Shown one piece after another: positions 50,901 to 61,929 of a stretch of 64,000 nucleotides of DNA. Positions within the stretch are counted from its first letter, which is position 1. Each line of letters starts with the position of its first letter. The notes under the pieces were generated by a model. It was given only the letters and a program-made list of their open reading frames with translations. It searched no databases and was not told the origin of the DNA. Source of the stretch: Floccularia luteovirens (Eukaryota; Basidiomycota; Agaricomycetes; Agaricales; Squamanitaceae). Where the stretch lies: contig VSJF01000007.1 in assembly GCA_009739215.1 (NCBI GenBank), positions 1,550,001 to 1,614,000 of the forward strand, given 5' to 3'. The position numbers were made by a program, and so were the translations under genes.

Positions 50901-51183
50901 GAAAGAAGGGAAGCAGGTCGAGGTCGGGACATTCAGGTGGGAGGCGAATATTGACAGGTCAAAGTTTTTGGAAGAGGATGGGTGGGTTATACGCAAAGAG
51001 AATCGTAAAAAAGTTGTGTTGGATACCTGCATCCAGGAGATATTCGCAAAGAAATCACGATTTGAGGATTGCAATGTGGCAAGGACAAAATTATTTTGGC
51101 ATGATTTCGGATTCTGGTCAGCTCACACTCTTGCATATTTCGGACGACCCCCAGATATGAATGTGTATTGTTCTGTACCTTAG
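47905..51183 (+). pseudogene. NACHT-WD40 (STAND/NLR-like) gene, decayed
   Basis: The reading begins within a helical N-terminal region (QITTEELLNDLVEESAAKAA) and continues to a NACHT P-loop domain. Walker A is SGGTRTGKST (about 48138-48170), preceded by DPPLYVL; Walker B is VIIVMDALDECQ (about 48441). The frame then shifts, and SPKVQCTIVEVLGRLALVRD and INTRDIEDILRRLGSVIHM follow. An in-frame TGA replaces an expected residue in LQYA-VHWATHFKNSEPASE (49096). A WD40 propeller follows in shifting frames: YSPDGGLIASGLCDGCVQIW, LLGHTGWIDSIAWSPDGQWI, LWDIESGKVVMTMKGHAEKV, FSPNGERLVSASNSSLQLWD and WKEGKQVEVGTFRWE. The family includes fungal intracellular receptors for non-self recognition and programmed cell death. 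At least four disruptions make this a pseudogene. It is bracketed by direct repeats carrying the collagen-like genes. Confidence 0.88.
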
Positions 51184-52031
51184 GCAGTAATTTTACGCTT
51201 CTAGTTTTTATATTCAATAATCCGTGGTTTGATTCCTATTCAAATATAAGTTTACAAGATAGATGTTGTATTACACCTCTGCAGTTATAAATGGTATCGA
51301 AGGAAGCGGTGGTAATTATTTGACAATGACGAGCTGATCAACACTGTTCTTTCACCACTACCCACTGCTATTCACACAGAACTAGGACGTACGTAAGTAC
51401 TTACATTTTTATTCTAATTATTTGTTCCTATATCATTCGGGGGATGAAGGTAAACAACGAAACTGCTACTATGGTCGAATTGTCGTTCCCCCGCGTACAT
51501 ATGCATAAGACGTGTATGTAGAACGCTATGATCAAATCTTCGTAATACTTCGCCGCTATGCATTTGTATGAGCAGAATGTATCACAGTGAGTGGATTGAT
51601 TATACACCATGTCAATGATGGTATCAATTCACTGAACACGTTTTAGTTGCATTGTTGACGATTCACGAATGTACATACCATCTGCTCCTGAAGCGGCTTC
51701 ATATCTTATAGTTTGACTTGCCGCCTATACATATCCAGTTGAAACGACACTCGCGTAGGAATGACACCAAATCATCCACATCCCTCCAGTAGTTTTATGT
51801 GCGAAAGATGCCAGTTTCGATCCATTCAAGTAAGGGGTGTTTGGGTGTTCGTGTAGCCTGATTGGCCTCATTATCATGGAGTCATATCGGCAGTGTTATT
51901 ACTCCATAAGTACAAAATCTATAACGGTTTCTACACCCTGGTTCATGATATGATGTCTTATTTATCCTGAAACAGAAGCATAGAACATCGAACGTGTCAT
52001 CTCCTGGACTTATATGGGAGTAGCTTTTGTC

Positions 52032-52037
52032 TATAAA
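52032..52037 (+). promoter_or_regulatory. TATA box of collagen-like gene copy B
   Basis: TATAAA in GTCTATAAAACC lies about 185 bp before the ATG at 52217. The whole interval to the ATG is nearly identical to copy A. Confidence 0.65.
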
Positions 52038-52216
52038 ACCACGATCCAAGGAGCTACATTTCCTCAGCAGTGCTCAGACATCCAAAGCTTTAAAGCTCTT
52101 CGGTACAGGTTGCCCTAGAAGACCATCTTTCCGCAGGTCGAAAGTCATACAATCAAAAGCGTTTGTTATCGCATATCAATTGTTCTCATTAATTCATTTA
52201 CAAAAACATTTTTGAT

Positions 52217-53454
52217 ATGTTTCCTACATCCAACCTTCTGCTTCTCGTTACATTGGTTCTTCACGCAGCCTCAGGATATGGCGCCCCGATCAGGTGAGTC
52301 TCTCATGATTAAAATTTTCAGACACCCTCATAGAAGTTAAATGCATCTTAACAGGAACCCTGCCCACCTTGTTGGGGTAGCTCGCTCTGAAGTAAAACGG
52401 CACGATAATGTTGATCATGTTATGATATCGCGCCATCCCAGCTCTTTCGAACGTCAAGAAAACAAAGTGGCACGGACAAATGAAGAGCGTAGCGTCGAGA
52501 CTGCGGTGCAAACACGTGAACAAGCACGCCATTACCCCCGCCGTATTTACCACGAGTTTTATGAGAAACGTCAAGGGAGTTGGGGAGGAAGTCCTAATGG
52601 ATGTCATGGGCCTCCCGGAGGTAGTGGTTGTCCCAGCTCACCACCAGGCGGTCCTAGCTCACCTGGAGGGGTTTGGGGTGGTACATGTGGTAGTGGAGAA
52701 GGTGGCAGTGGAGAAGGAGGTAGCGGTGAAGGGGGCAGCGGAGAAGGAGGCAGTGGTGACGGTGGCAGCGGAGAAGGCGGCAGCGGGGAAGGAGGTAGTG
52801 GCGAAGGAGGTAGTGGCGAAGGAGGTAGTGGCGAAGGAGGTAGTGGCGAAGGAGGTAGTGGTGAAGGTGGTAGCAGTGAAGGTGGCGGCGGTGAAGGAGG
52901 TAGCGGTGAAGGAGGTAGCGGTGAAGGAGGTAGCGGAGAAGGCGGCAGCGGCGAAGGTGGTAGCGGTGAAGGTGGTAGTGGCGAAGGGGGCAGTGGAGAA
53001 GGGGGCAGTGGAGAAGGTGGCAGCGGAGCAGGTGGCAGCGGAGGAGGTAGTGGAGAAGGGGGCAGTGGCGAAGGTGGTTGTAGTGAAGGTGGTAGTGGTG
53101 AAGGAGGCAGCAGCGAAGGAGGTAGTGGTGAAGGAGACGATGGGACTCCAGGTAGTGCTGGGAATAATAGTACAACTCCTGCGACGACTGAAAAACGCAT
53201 GGTCGAAATTATCCAACTTCGCAACTCATCCCCACAACCCGTTCCAAACCAGATTCGTCAAGTCCACAAGTCATCCGAAGAACTACGAAAACGTGCACTT
53301 CGAGCCGCAAGGAGCATAAGTTACAGTGGTCCCGCATGGGCATCGAGAGCAAGGTCAGCTATCCAACTGGGCTCTTGATAAGATATCTTACTAACATAGA
53401 TCCAACAGACGCCAACATAATGAACGCCTAAAAGCGCGAACTTTGCGCAACTAG
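52217..53454 (+). CDS. Secreted glycine-rich (GGSGE)n protein with FYEKR motif, copy B, intact
   Basis: Three exons (52217-52293, 52355-53353, 53409-53454) give 373 residues. Residues 1 to about 24 are a signal peptide ending in SGYGAP. A basic propeptide-like segment follows ([20 protein letters not shown]), then [18 protein letters not shown] around residue 95, with KR a classic Kex2-type site. A proline/glycine linker ([19 protein letters not shown]) opens a long run of about 27 imperfect GEGGS units. The C-terminal domain [20 protein letters not shown] to [11 protein letters not shown] is followed by a separate tail exon [14 protein letters not shown]. That exon is accepted because the same intron exists in all three family members. 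It is an extracellular, probably extended protein. I recognise no named family; function is unknown. Confidence 0.82.
52681..53138 (+). repeat. 15-bp minisatellite encoding (GEGGS)n, copy B
   Basis: About 27-30 imperfect tandem units of 15 bp encode Gly-Glu-Gly-Gly-Ser, with some variants ([15 protein letters not shown], and one 9-bp unit GGG). Codon use at third positions varies (GGT/GGA/GGC), while in-frame integrity and the Gly-Glu-Gly-Gly pattern are kept. That points to selection on the protein. Confidence 0.9.
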
Positions 53455-53695
53455 AAAATCACGGTTGAACCGTATAGGGCCCCTGGAATATGTAGTCCAT
53501 GATTTGTATCATGCCCCATATTATTACCATGACTGCTTTTTCGAGGGAAATTCGTTCGATGAGCCTCACTTACTACTTCAATGGATTAAAGCGAGTATCA
53601 AGTATGAAATGATCATTCTGTCATTGTTTACATAAATGTGTACAACTCATCGGGAGAGTCGCAAGGTGTACGGTCCTGGTCAATACTTGGGAATG

Positions 53696-54987
53696 TTCAT
53701 AAATACCGTGACACATTGCGTCCCATAAAAAATAAGGATCCAACCGAACAAATCAGTCAACAAGAAACCGACATACGTCTCGCGTCATGGAAAATTTGTG
53801 GATCCAAATAGCCCAGAGTCCCAACTGGAGCCCTAAGTACACATTCATACCTCGCACATCATCGGCGCCCTCCCCCCATGTTGTCTTTTCCTCCCTCCTA
53901 TTTTTCCGCTTTGTTTTTTTAAGTTATAACTATGTACACAACACTTTGTCCCTCCTTTTTCTATCTCAAACGCTTTTATATTCATACACATATAACGTCT
54001 AATAATTACGTACCCACCGTCCGATGAAGGCTAATGCTCTCGTCTTACCACAGATAAGTAGAGTACATACTTTCTGCCCACAAAAGTACCTATTATTTGG
54101 TAGTTACGTATCATACAAGGCATGTGAAGATCTTCATAAGTTCACGCCTTGATCAATGTTTGTGTTTCTGGGTTCAAAAAAAAAAATACGCTACATAGGA
54201 TTTAATTTCACAGTAGGCATCATAGATAATCGAGAACGTTTTAAATCTGCCAACATGTTTTTTCGCGTTCTGAATAATCAAGGATATTTCCCGCTTTGAC
54301 TTGATTCAATATACAAGCGCCCGTGCTGAAATCCTGACCCAGCTCGGTTCTTGTTACTGACTTATTAAAGGTCATCTGACAAGTTGAAGTTAGACCCTAC
54401 AGGTCAGAGCTTCTGGGATACAAAGCCTATACCAAATGTTCATCAGATTCTGTGACATGTTCCAATCATATCATCAACGATACCTGTATCAGACCACATC
54501 AATAGTCGCACAAGCAAATGAAACGTATGAGCAACGCTTCATCCCAACATCAATTCCCGACACCCGACACCTCCCCTCGTCTGGGGTATCACATGAGAAC
54601 TTTGTGAGTGTGGCGATCACTTTCTAGAAACCATGACTTGTGAGAGCCGTTCCGACAATCACTCAGTTCGATGTGTTTGATGAGAGTAGTGACGCTATCT
54701 TCAGATCGACATTGCTGTTATTTGAAACTATAATAATTATATGTTGCATGAGTCGGGTTTCCAGTGAAACCAGCGATGTAGTTCGTATCACATGGCCTTG
54801 GCAGATTACCACTTATTTATAAAGTCACCAATTGAACCGTTAAATTCTTTAGCAGTGCTCCCACATTCAAGACTCTTTGGCACAGGTTGCCCAGGGTTTG
54901 ACTTTCCGCAGGTCGAAAGTTGGAAAAATAATCGCAAGTTTACGACTTACCAGCGACTTTTGAAGTTCACCCATTAACTTCGAGGAA
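53696..54987. other. Intergenic region with promoter of the third family member
   Basis: AT-rich spacer with an A10 run near 54176 and no supported coding frame. At its right end a TATA-like TTTATAAAG (54827-54835) is followed by a leader that shares the block ACAGGTTGCCC...CTTTCCGCAGGTCGAAAGT with copies A and B. Confidence 0.55.
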
Positions 54988-56392
54988 ATGTTTCCTGCTT
55001 CTAACCTACTACTTCTAGTTACGTTCATTCTCCACGCTATCTCTGGAAATGGAGCTCCAATTCGGTATGTCCACTATCTCGTTAGTCGACGGCAATGATA
55101 TTCATATCAAGCAGACGTTCTGATCTTCCTCTGGTAGTCAGCTTGAGAGCCAGCCATAATCACAGATCGGCGAATAACAACCTTGACTTGATAACTCGAC
55201 GGGATCGTATATCAACGCAAGACAATCATGGACAACCCAGCCCTCGAGATGTTCCATCTTGGGCACAAACGAAATATGTGAAACGTCGCTATCCTCGTCG
55301 CATCTACCATGATTTCTACGAAAACAGTGCAAACCCGACAACACCTCCTTCTGTGAAAGAACGGGAACCTGGTTCCTCAAGTACTGAACAAAGGCGGGAA
55401 GTTCGGTATCGTTACCCCCGTCGTGTGTACTATGATTTTTACGAAAAGCGTACTCCATCACCACCATCCTTGGGTAACAGATTAGAGACGCGGGATTCCC
55501 ATGAGAATGAACGCAGATGTCACCATCACCATGAACATCCTCACGAAAATGCGGGACACTGTGGAGGCGAGGGTGTGCATGATGGTGAAACCAAGGAGCC
55601 AGAGGAGTCGGAAGGGAATGGATCTCCGAGCGGAACATGCCCCTCGTGTAACGGTAGTACACCATCAACTGGTCAAGGAGCTGGAGACAGTCACGGAACT
55701 GATGGAGTGCAAGATTGCCCCGGTTCCCCCGGAGGACCGAATGATGGCGATGACGAGACAACAGGTGGTGCAGACGATGGTAGCGGAGATGACAATGAAC
55801 CAGGAGATGACGGCGATTGCATTGACGAACTAGATGACCCAGGTCCTCCCAGTGGACCAGGAGGAGAGAGCGGTGGTAGTAGGGAGAACAATCCACCGAG
55901 TAATCCTGGCTCTGTCCCACCCACGGTACCTGACGGTTTGGGATGTCAGAATGACGGTGGCGAAGATGAATCTGGTTGTGACAGTAGTGACTCCCAGGAG
56001 GAACAAGGTAAGGATGGTGGCGAGTGTGTGGACGATCAAACCACCGAACCAACAAAAAAACGAGGAGAGCCAGGAATGCAAGGATGGACACCGTCAGAGG
56101 GAGCTCCAGGACTACATGGTGCGCCAGGACTAGAAGGAAACGAAAAACGCCGTGAACCATGTGATGAAATTGCTGGAGCTGGTGATACAACACCTCGACC
56201 ATGTTCGGTGCAGTATGTTGATACAAACCAAGGCAGACGTCGAAGCCCTAGTACCAATGAGACTGTAAACACACAAAAGCCTCGGGGCGTAAGCTTTAGT
56301 AGAATATGGACATCTAGGTCAGCTATCACATAGAACAGTTCATTGATTCCGACTAAACAGCTTTTTTGCGCAGACGACGATTGAAGAGTTGA
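54988..56392 (+). CDS. Secreted acidic/collagen-like protein with two FYE motifs, third family member
   Basis: Three exons (54988-55064, 55115-56317, 56374-56392) give 432 residues. Exon 1 is [20 protein letters not shown] plus NGAPIR, clearly homologous to copies A and B. The dibasic RR follows at residues 26-27. Two copies of the core occur, KRRYPRRIYHDFYENS and RYRYPRRVYYDFYEKRTP, about 50 residues apart. A His-rich stretch (RRCHHHHEHPHENAGHCGGE) follows, then a long acidic Gly/Asp/Pro-rich region and a collagen-like GEPGMQGW...GAPGLHGAPGLEG part. The C-terminus SFSRIWTSR is cut by an intron with the same GTCAGCTATC donor as in the other members, and the last exon reads RRLKS. It has no GGSGE minisatellite. 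Secreted; function unknown. Confidence 0.8.
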
Positions 56393-56662
56393 TACTAAAA
56401 TATCGTACTAGCCACACACCTGTAACCTTGAATCCCAAAGTATTTTATCGTATAAAAACGTAGAACATGTTGGTGGAGATGCATATACGCCCAGACCTGA
56501 CTGGAATCCAAAACATCGAAGTCAATGATTGTGGTTATGTCGAGAGTTGTCGGAGAAATGATTCCGTTTTCTTCGATCAAACGGATCAAACTTGTAAAAA
56601 AGACCGAAGTGGAACTCATAATCCGACGAGACTGCTTTTCTCCCACCACCAAACACCACGAA

Positions 56663-58895
56663 ATGCCACAGGCAAGAATTGAGCTTACTCTCGATGACCC
56701 ACTCGAGCAAGACATTGGTGATTACATGAATGCTAGGTCCATACAATCGACGAGCTCGAGGAACAGCACAGCAACAACATCAACGTTTGCAGGTTCTGCG
56801 AAGCCCCAGCCTTGGTTCCCTGCAGGATTTGATGTACCAGTGCCCGTACAAACTGTAACACGAAAACATAGTCTCAGCCACCACACCTCACCAGTCATCC
56901 CCCGTGCTTGCTCCACATGTGCGACCACTCCAGCTTTCGAGATCGCAGACCCTCCCTCGCGTATTGCAGGTTGAAAAGAAGCAAATCCGACAGATTGAAA
57001 TAGATGCCTTACCCATTGATGGTTCGCTTGTTGCGAAAGTGCGCAGGTGGATTCTTGGAATAGCAATTGGTGCGTAAACTTTGCTATTTATAAAGTGCCC
57101 AACTAAAACTTGACTTTGTAGTCGAATTTGATGTCGACGATGGTCCAGTTATAGATGGGATAATTCCACCAACCTTTCTTCTCCCTACAGAGGCAGAAAA
57201 TATGTTGGTATTATTTATCCAGCCTTCACAACCAATCAACTTAAATGTGACAGCTCATTTTCGGCTTTTCCTGACTCTCTGCAGTTCGAGCAAGGTCAAC
57301 AGAGTCATTCGTTTCGCATCAGAGAACAAATCGTTACCCACGATAAACGGCCAAGGAGCGAGGATGGATTTATTTATGGATATTCACACTTCACCCAACG
57401 ACGAGACCCTGCTTTGAAACGTGGCTATCAACAGGTTTGTCCTCACGATTTTATATTGAATTTATTAGTTATTTGGTTTCCGCAGTGTTCGCTCGTAATT
57501 CTCACACACCACCAATACCCAGCTCTTTATTCCTCGCTTGCATCTATTTTAGGACCGCTTTTCCAAGCACACGGAGTTCCAATGTTGGAAGCGGCGTGTC
57601 ACAACATAGCAACATGGTATGTTCTCAATTATATTGACCTCTTGCAGTTGATCGTGACGCGCGTGAAGAAAGGCAGGACCCGAAACCAGGAAGCAATCTA
57701 GGAAATAGGTTTCCTTGGAACAGTCTTGGAGGTTTGCATACCGAATTCATCAGATGAACAGCAATGGGTGGAGACTGCCAACTTGAACAATAAAGCCAAC
57801 GATGGCCATCCTCGACAATACGTATGACCTGACATCTTCTCGCCCTCGGTTTACTGATATATTGCGACACCATAGATTCTAGCCTCGATGTCTCCTGCAC
57901 CTCCACCACCACTGCTCTTGTTCGAGTCTTCATTATCTCATCTTTGGTCTATGTGGGAATGTTTGGTGCTTTGTGAACCAATTTTAGTGTTTGGAACCTC
58001 TCCCGCTCAAACTAGTCAAGCCATTTGGTGGCTTCGGGACCTACTACGTCCAGTAAGTCTCCTACTTCCGCGATCTGAACTATAATTAATATATATATAA
58101 GGTCCCGTTTGCAGGAGATATAAGACCTTATTTCACACTACAAGATTGTGATAGCTCTTCATTGGTTAACAAATTACCTCCAAAACCTGGCTTGTTACTT
58201 GGTGTTACCAATCCTTTTTTTGAGAAAGCATGTGCCCATTGGCCGCATACATTGAGTCTAGGACGGAAGATACAGTTCGTGTCTTGGCTTGTGCCCTTAT
58301 GTTTATGCTACAAATTATCTCAGATCTCGCTATAGGGAATCCGATACCCCGCATACTGCTGGACCTAGTCCAGGCTGGAAAACGAAGACACACAAAAGAT
58401 ACATTTCGAAAGATCGTGCAATCCTTAGGCATCTCGAGAATGCACTCAGGGGGCATGTCCAAACACGTAAACACAAGATCCTTCTTTGTGTCTCAAACCA
58501 TACTTATTAATATGCAGAGATGGACGCTTCCCTTGTTCTCAGACGACATTTTGGTTCTCGTACTACAGAACTTATTACCCCAATCGCAAGATACCTTAAT
58601 ACGTTGATACCCACACCTGATGAAGTTAGCAAGGCATCTTGCAAACCGACCAGTCACAAACTTCGACTAAAGCCATTTAATAATACCAACTTCTTCACAT
58701 CTCTGAGCGTGCATGGAAGCACATTACCCTTCAAGTCTACTAGCAAGCGAACCGAATTCTATACAAGGTGATACTCTCCCCCGTTTGTGAGATTCAGTCA
58801 TATTGATAACTTTTTCTGATAGATGGTTGAAATCACCTACATTCGGGACGTGGCTAGGCTCAACAGGAATATATAGTCCAAACAGTATTGGATAA
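56663..58895 (+). pseudogene. DENND6-type DENN-domain protein (Rab GEF), several 1-bp frameshifts
   Basis: It starts MPQARIELTLDDPLEQDIGD. The DENN modules are clear: KVRRWILGIAIVEFDVDDGP, AFPDSLQFEQGQQSHSFRIR, GFIYGYSHFTQRRDPALKRG, LTHHQYPALYSSLASILGPL, SHLWSMWECLVLCEPILVFG, SLVNKLPPKPGLLLGVTNPF, and the tail STSKRTEFYTRWLKSPTFGT ending SPNSIG. This is the DENND6/Afi1 type, linked to Rab-family activation and endosomal or polarised traffic. Frame breaks that each read as one extra base lie at about 56969 (G), 57648 (T) and 57701 (G), with a further mismatch near 58270. Exon order and splice sites are otherwise normal. Because this gene is usually single-copy and conserved, sequence error is a serious alternative to loss. 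Confidence 0.8.
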
Positions 58896-59667
58896 ATCGT
58901 TAATACAGATATCTAGTTCATAAAGATAAGCAGATCATCACATATGATCCTGACTACCCACCTCTTCGGACTCAGTAGTCCCTTTTTATGGGAGGTTGTG
59001 GACAGTTCCTCGAAACAATTGAGTATTACGTACTTCCTTGCAATAAATCATGATCAATTATTCTTGGATTGGAGAGGTTAAACAGATACGGCTGGTATGT
59101 ACGTAGTTGCCTGATACTACCAGAATGAAACCTGACGGATTCTATTTTTGAAGCTGGTCTATTTTGAGATAAAACCTACTTTATTACAGCTTGTTCAGTG
59201 ATCATGATGGTTACCCCATAAATCTTGCACTTAGGAAGTGTGGGAAGGTAAGCAAGGCTACCCATGAGTATAAATTCTCACAGGTTCTCAGGAATATCAG
59301 GCTGATATATTATGCAGTACCTTTTGATGAGACGATTGCGGTCAGCGTCACTCAGTGCTCAGCATTTATGTACACAAATTGTTCACGTTTTTACAAATGG
59401 AGCATCAAAGCCACTTTATTTCTTCTCAACGCACCAAATATATAATGGTGACTGTAGGTGGATGCCTGAAGGCTGTGGTATTCTAACCTAAATAGATAAA
59501 TTGGTGAGTGGCATTTCTCTCTGTCACCAGGGCTTGACCAATTCGCTTTCCTTACTAATTGCATCTATTTTTTTTCAGATGAATAATCTTGGAGACAGCA
59601 TGTTTAAATTATGGACTTTGGTCCCATTTCTAGAACTCAGTATTGTAACCACTACCCACTGATCAAT
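58896..59667. other. Intergenic region
   Basis: Between the DENN gene and homogentisate dioxygenase, both on the plus strand. AT-rich with a T8 run near 59570. No coding frame with consistent composition is seen. Confidence 0.5.
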
Positions 59668-61929
59668 ATGCCCCTCGCAGCGTCTGGTTTATCTGCTGTG
59701 GGCTCTTTCGCCACTCCAGTGACGGAAAAGGATCCATACCAATACCAAGTAGGATTTGGAAATGTCTTTTCGTCTGAAGCCGATGTACTATACCATTCCA
59801 TGCTTTGTGTTTATCAGTTGCTAATATCTTGTTTCAGATCTGGTGCGCTACCCCAAGGTCGCAACATGCCACGGCAGAACAAATATGACTTGTACACAGA
59901 AAGTGTGAGTAGAGTAAGATTAACTATCATAATTCAATGTCGTAATAACGTATATAGATCAACTGGAGCACCTTTTGTCACTCCGGCGTGCGGAAAATGT
60001 ACACTCGTACGTATGCCGTACACCAATGTTTACACAAATAATGATAATTGGTCGATTGCCAGTATGGTCTACCGTATCAGACCTTCGGTCGCACACAAAG
60101 GCTTCACCAGACTTCCAGACAATCCTGATGTAACTAATCGTCCTTTATCAGTGTTTCACATGATAACAAAGGTGTATAGCTCGAGTCCTGCTTCCTCCCT
60201 CTCAATCCCAAAGTCCATATCAGCCCGACACAGCTTGCTTGGCACCCATTCGACCTTCCCGCCAATACCACAAAGGTTGACTTTGTTGATGGCTTGAAGA
60301 CCATCGCAGGAAATGGAGACCCAACCTTGCGGGAGGGACTTGCAATTGGGATGTATCTCGCCAACGCGTCAATGGGCAACAAGGCTTTCTGCAATAACGA
60401 TGGTGATATGTTGATTATTCCTCAGCAAGGTCGATTGGATATTCAAACTGAGTTCGGAAAGTGAGTAGAGTAGTTTTCAGAGTGTATTTCATATGTATGA
60501 CTTTTGATAGGATGATGGTACGACCCGGAGAAATAGCCGTCGTCCAGCGGGGGATTAAGTGGAAAGTACGTATTTGTTTCTATATTATACTGGTGCATTT
60601 GCTGAACAATATACAAGGCGATACTTCCAGATGGACCTTCCCGTGGATGTAAGTTTATTATCTCTCGTTCTTTGCACCGAAATGTAGAACTGATCGTCCT
60701 TCTGAAGACACCCAAGAGTTATACGGCTCTCACTGGCAACTACCCGAACTTGGACCTATTGGTTCACATGGTCTAGCAAACGCCCGGGACTTCGAACACC
60801 CTGTTGCATCCTTTGATATCGACCAGTCTGAATGGCATAGTAAGTCACTTGCTATTTCATGCAAATAAAATTCTGAGATTGTTTTAGTTGTTTACAAGTA
60901 ATCGAACATAATTCTCTGCTGTCTATACGTGTTGAAATCGTGTTATAGAATTGCTGGAGAGCTCCATCTTTGCGTGCAAGCACACACCCCATTCGATGTG
61001 GTTGCTTGGCACGGAAAGTAAGTATCACAACATATACTTGATATATCGTATAGCTTACTCCTTTCTTGCTCGTAGTTACGTCCCATTCAAATACGCCTTG
61101 GAGAAGTTTACATACATCGGAAGTATCAACAAGGACCACATTGACCCATCGTGTTTTTGCGTCCTTACTTCGAAATCGAAGACGCCTGGTATTCCATTAT
61201 CTGAGTTTTTAATTGCTGGTGAGAGGTGGGAAGTTTCAGAAAATACATTCAGGCCACCTGTGGGTAGATTCATATTATGAAAATGTCAAGTATCTTGATA
61301 TATTTTTGGCAGTATTATCATCGTAACACCTCCACGGAGTTCATGGGTCTCATTTACGGTGAATATGGTGGCAGAAGTGATGGATTCGAACCAGGTAATC
61401 TCAAATCAAGTTAGTTTTTCCAATTTTCTGATGCTTGTTGCAGGAGGTGCAAGTCACGAAACTGGATTCTGCCCACATGGAGGTAAATCACATAATTTTG
61501 AGCATGGGAACGGAAAACAAGAAACAGGACTCATTACAGTTCTCTAGTATCTTACGAAGTGTTCAAGATGCTGTCAGAAAACGAACCACCCCCCATGAAG
61601 ATTTCCGAGGGATCATTGGGTGAAGTTCATGCCCGATATCTTCGTTGGTTTCTCGAACTGATTTTGAATTTAGTATTCATGTTTGAAACGACTGTGACTT
61701 TAACAATTACTGACTATGCCTATAAACGATCCGGAAAATTGCATGGTGCGTGTACACAACTATTTGTATCAAATATCTCAAGTAATGCTTTTTAATAGAA
61801 CACGATCCCAAAATGTGGGACGGATTGAAGGGTCATTTCATGAACCACCTTGATAAGATTAACGAAGAACTCAAAGCTACAGGTCGTAAAGCGATAGGCC
61901 ATGAGTTACAAGAGTACAAGGGAAATTAG
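59668..61929 (+). pseudogene. hgd: Homogentisate 1,2-dioxygenase with three 1-bp insertions near the 5' end
   Basis: The gene encodes the tyrosine/phenylalanine catabolism enzyme that opens homogentisate to maleylacetoacetate. Conserved blocks in order: [164 protein letters not shown], then DPKMWDGLKGHF and ELQEYKGN. The iron-ligand regions HRNTSTEFMGLIYGEY and SHETGFCPHG are intact. Three extra bases disrupt the start: C at 59780-59781 (would restore SEAI plus a GTACTA donor), T at 59964 and G at 59985-59986. From about 60050 to the stop every exon joins in frame. Only the first 320 bp are affected, so the gene may well be functional in the organism. Confidence 0.88.

Larger units (their letters stand above)
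51414..53695 (+). repeat. Direct repeat copy B (2.3 kb segmental duplication)
   Basis: This is the counterpart of 45279-47341. Length differences come mainly from a longer GGSGE minisatellite here. The DNA immediately before it (51240-51375) is also the segment found in the inverted repeat at 21807-21981. Confidence 0.85.

Noticed and set aside
46561..53138. CRISPR-like repeat array
   Set aside because: Units are contiguous 15-bp coding repeats without spacers, in a eukaryotic genome.
52604..53224. Long Pro/Ser-rich open frame on the minus strand (and similar ones at 46491-46853)
   Set aside because: It is the antisense reading of the GGSGE minisatellite; the 15-bp unit keeps several frames open by chance.
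55138..56226. 362-codon open frame on the minus strand
   Set aside because: It lies antisense to the third collagen-like gene, has His/Leu-rich shadow composition and no splice or start context. The plus-strand gene has a signal peptide and conserved introns.
46098..56392. Mating pheromone precursors
   Set aside because: Basidiomycete pheromone precursors are short and end in a CaaX box; these proteins are long, have N-terminal signal peptides and end in basic tails.
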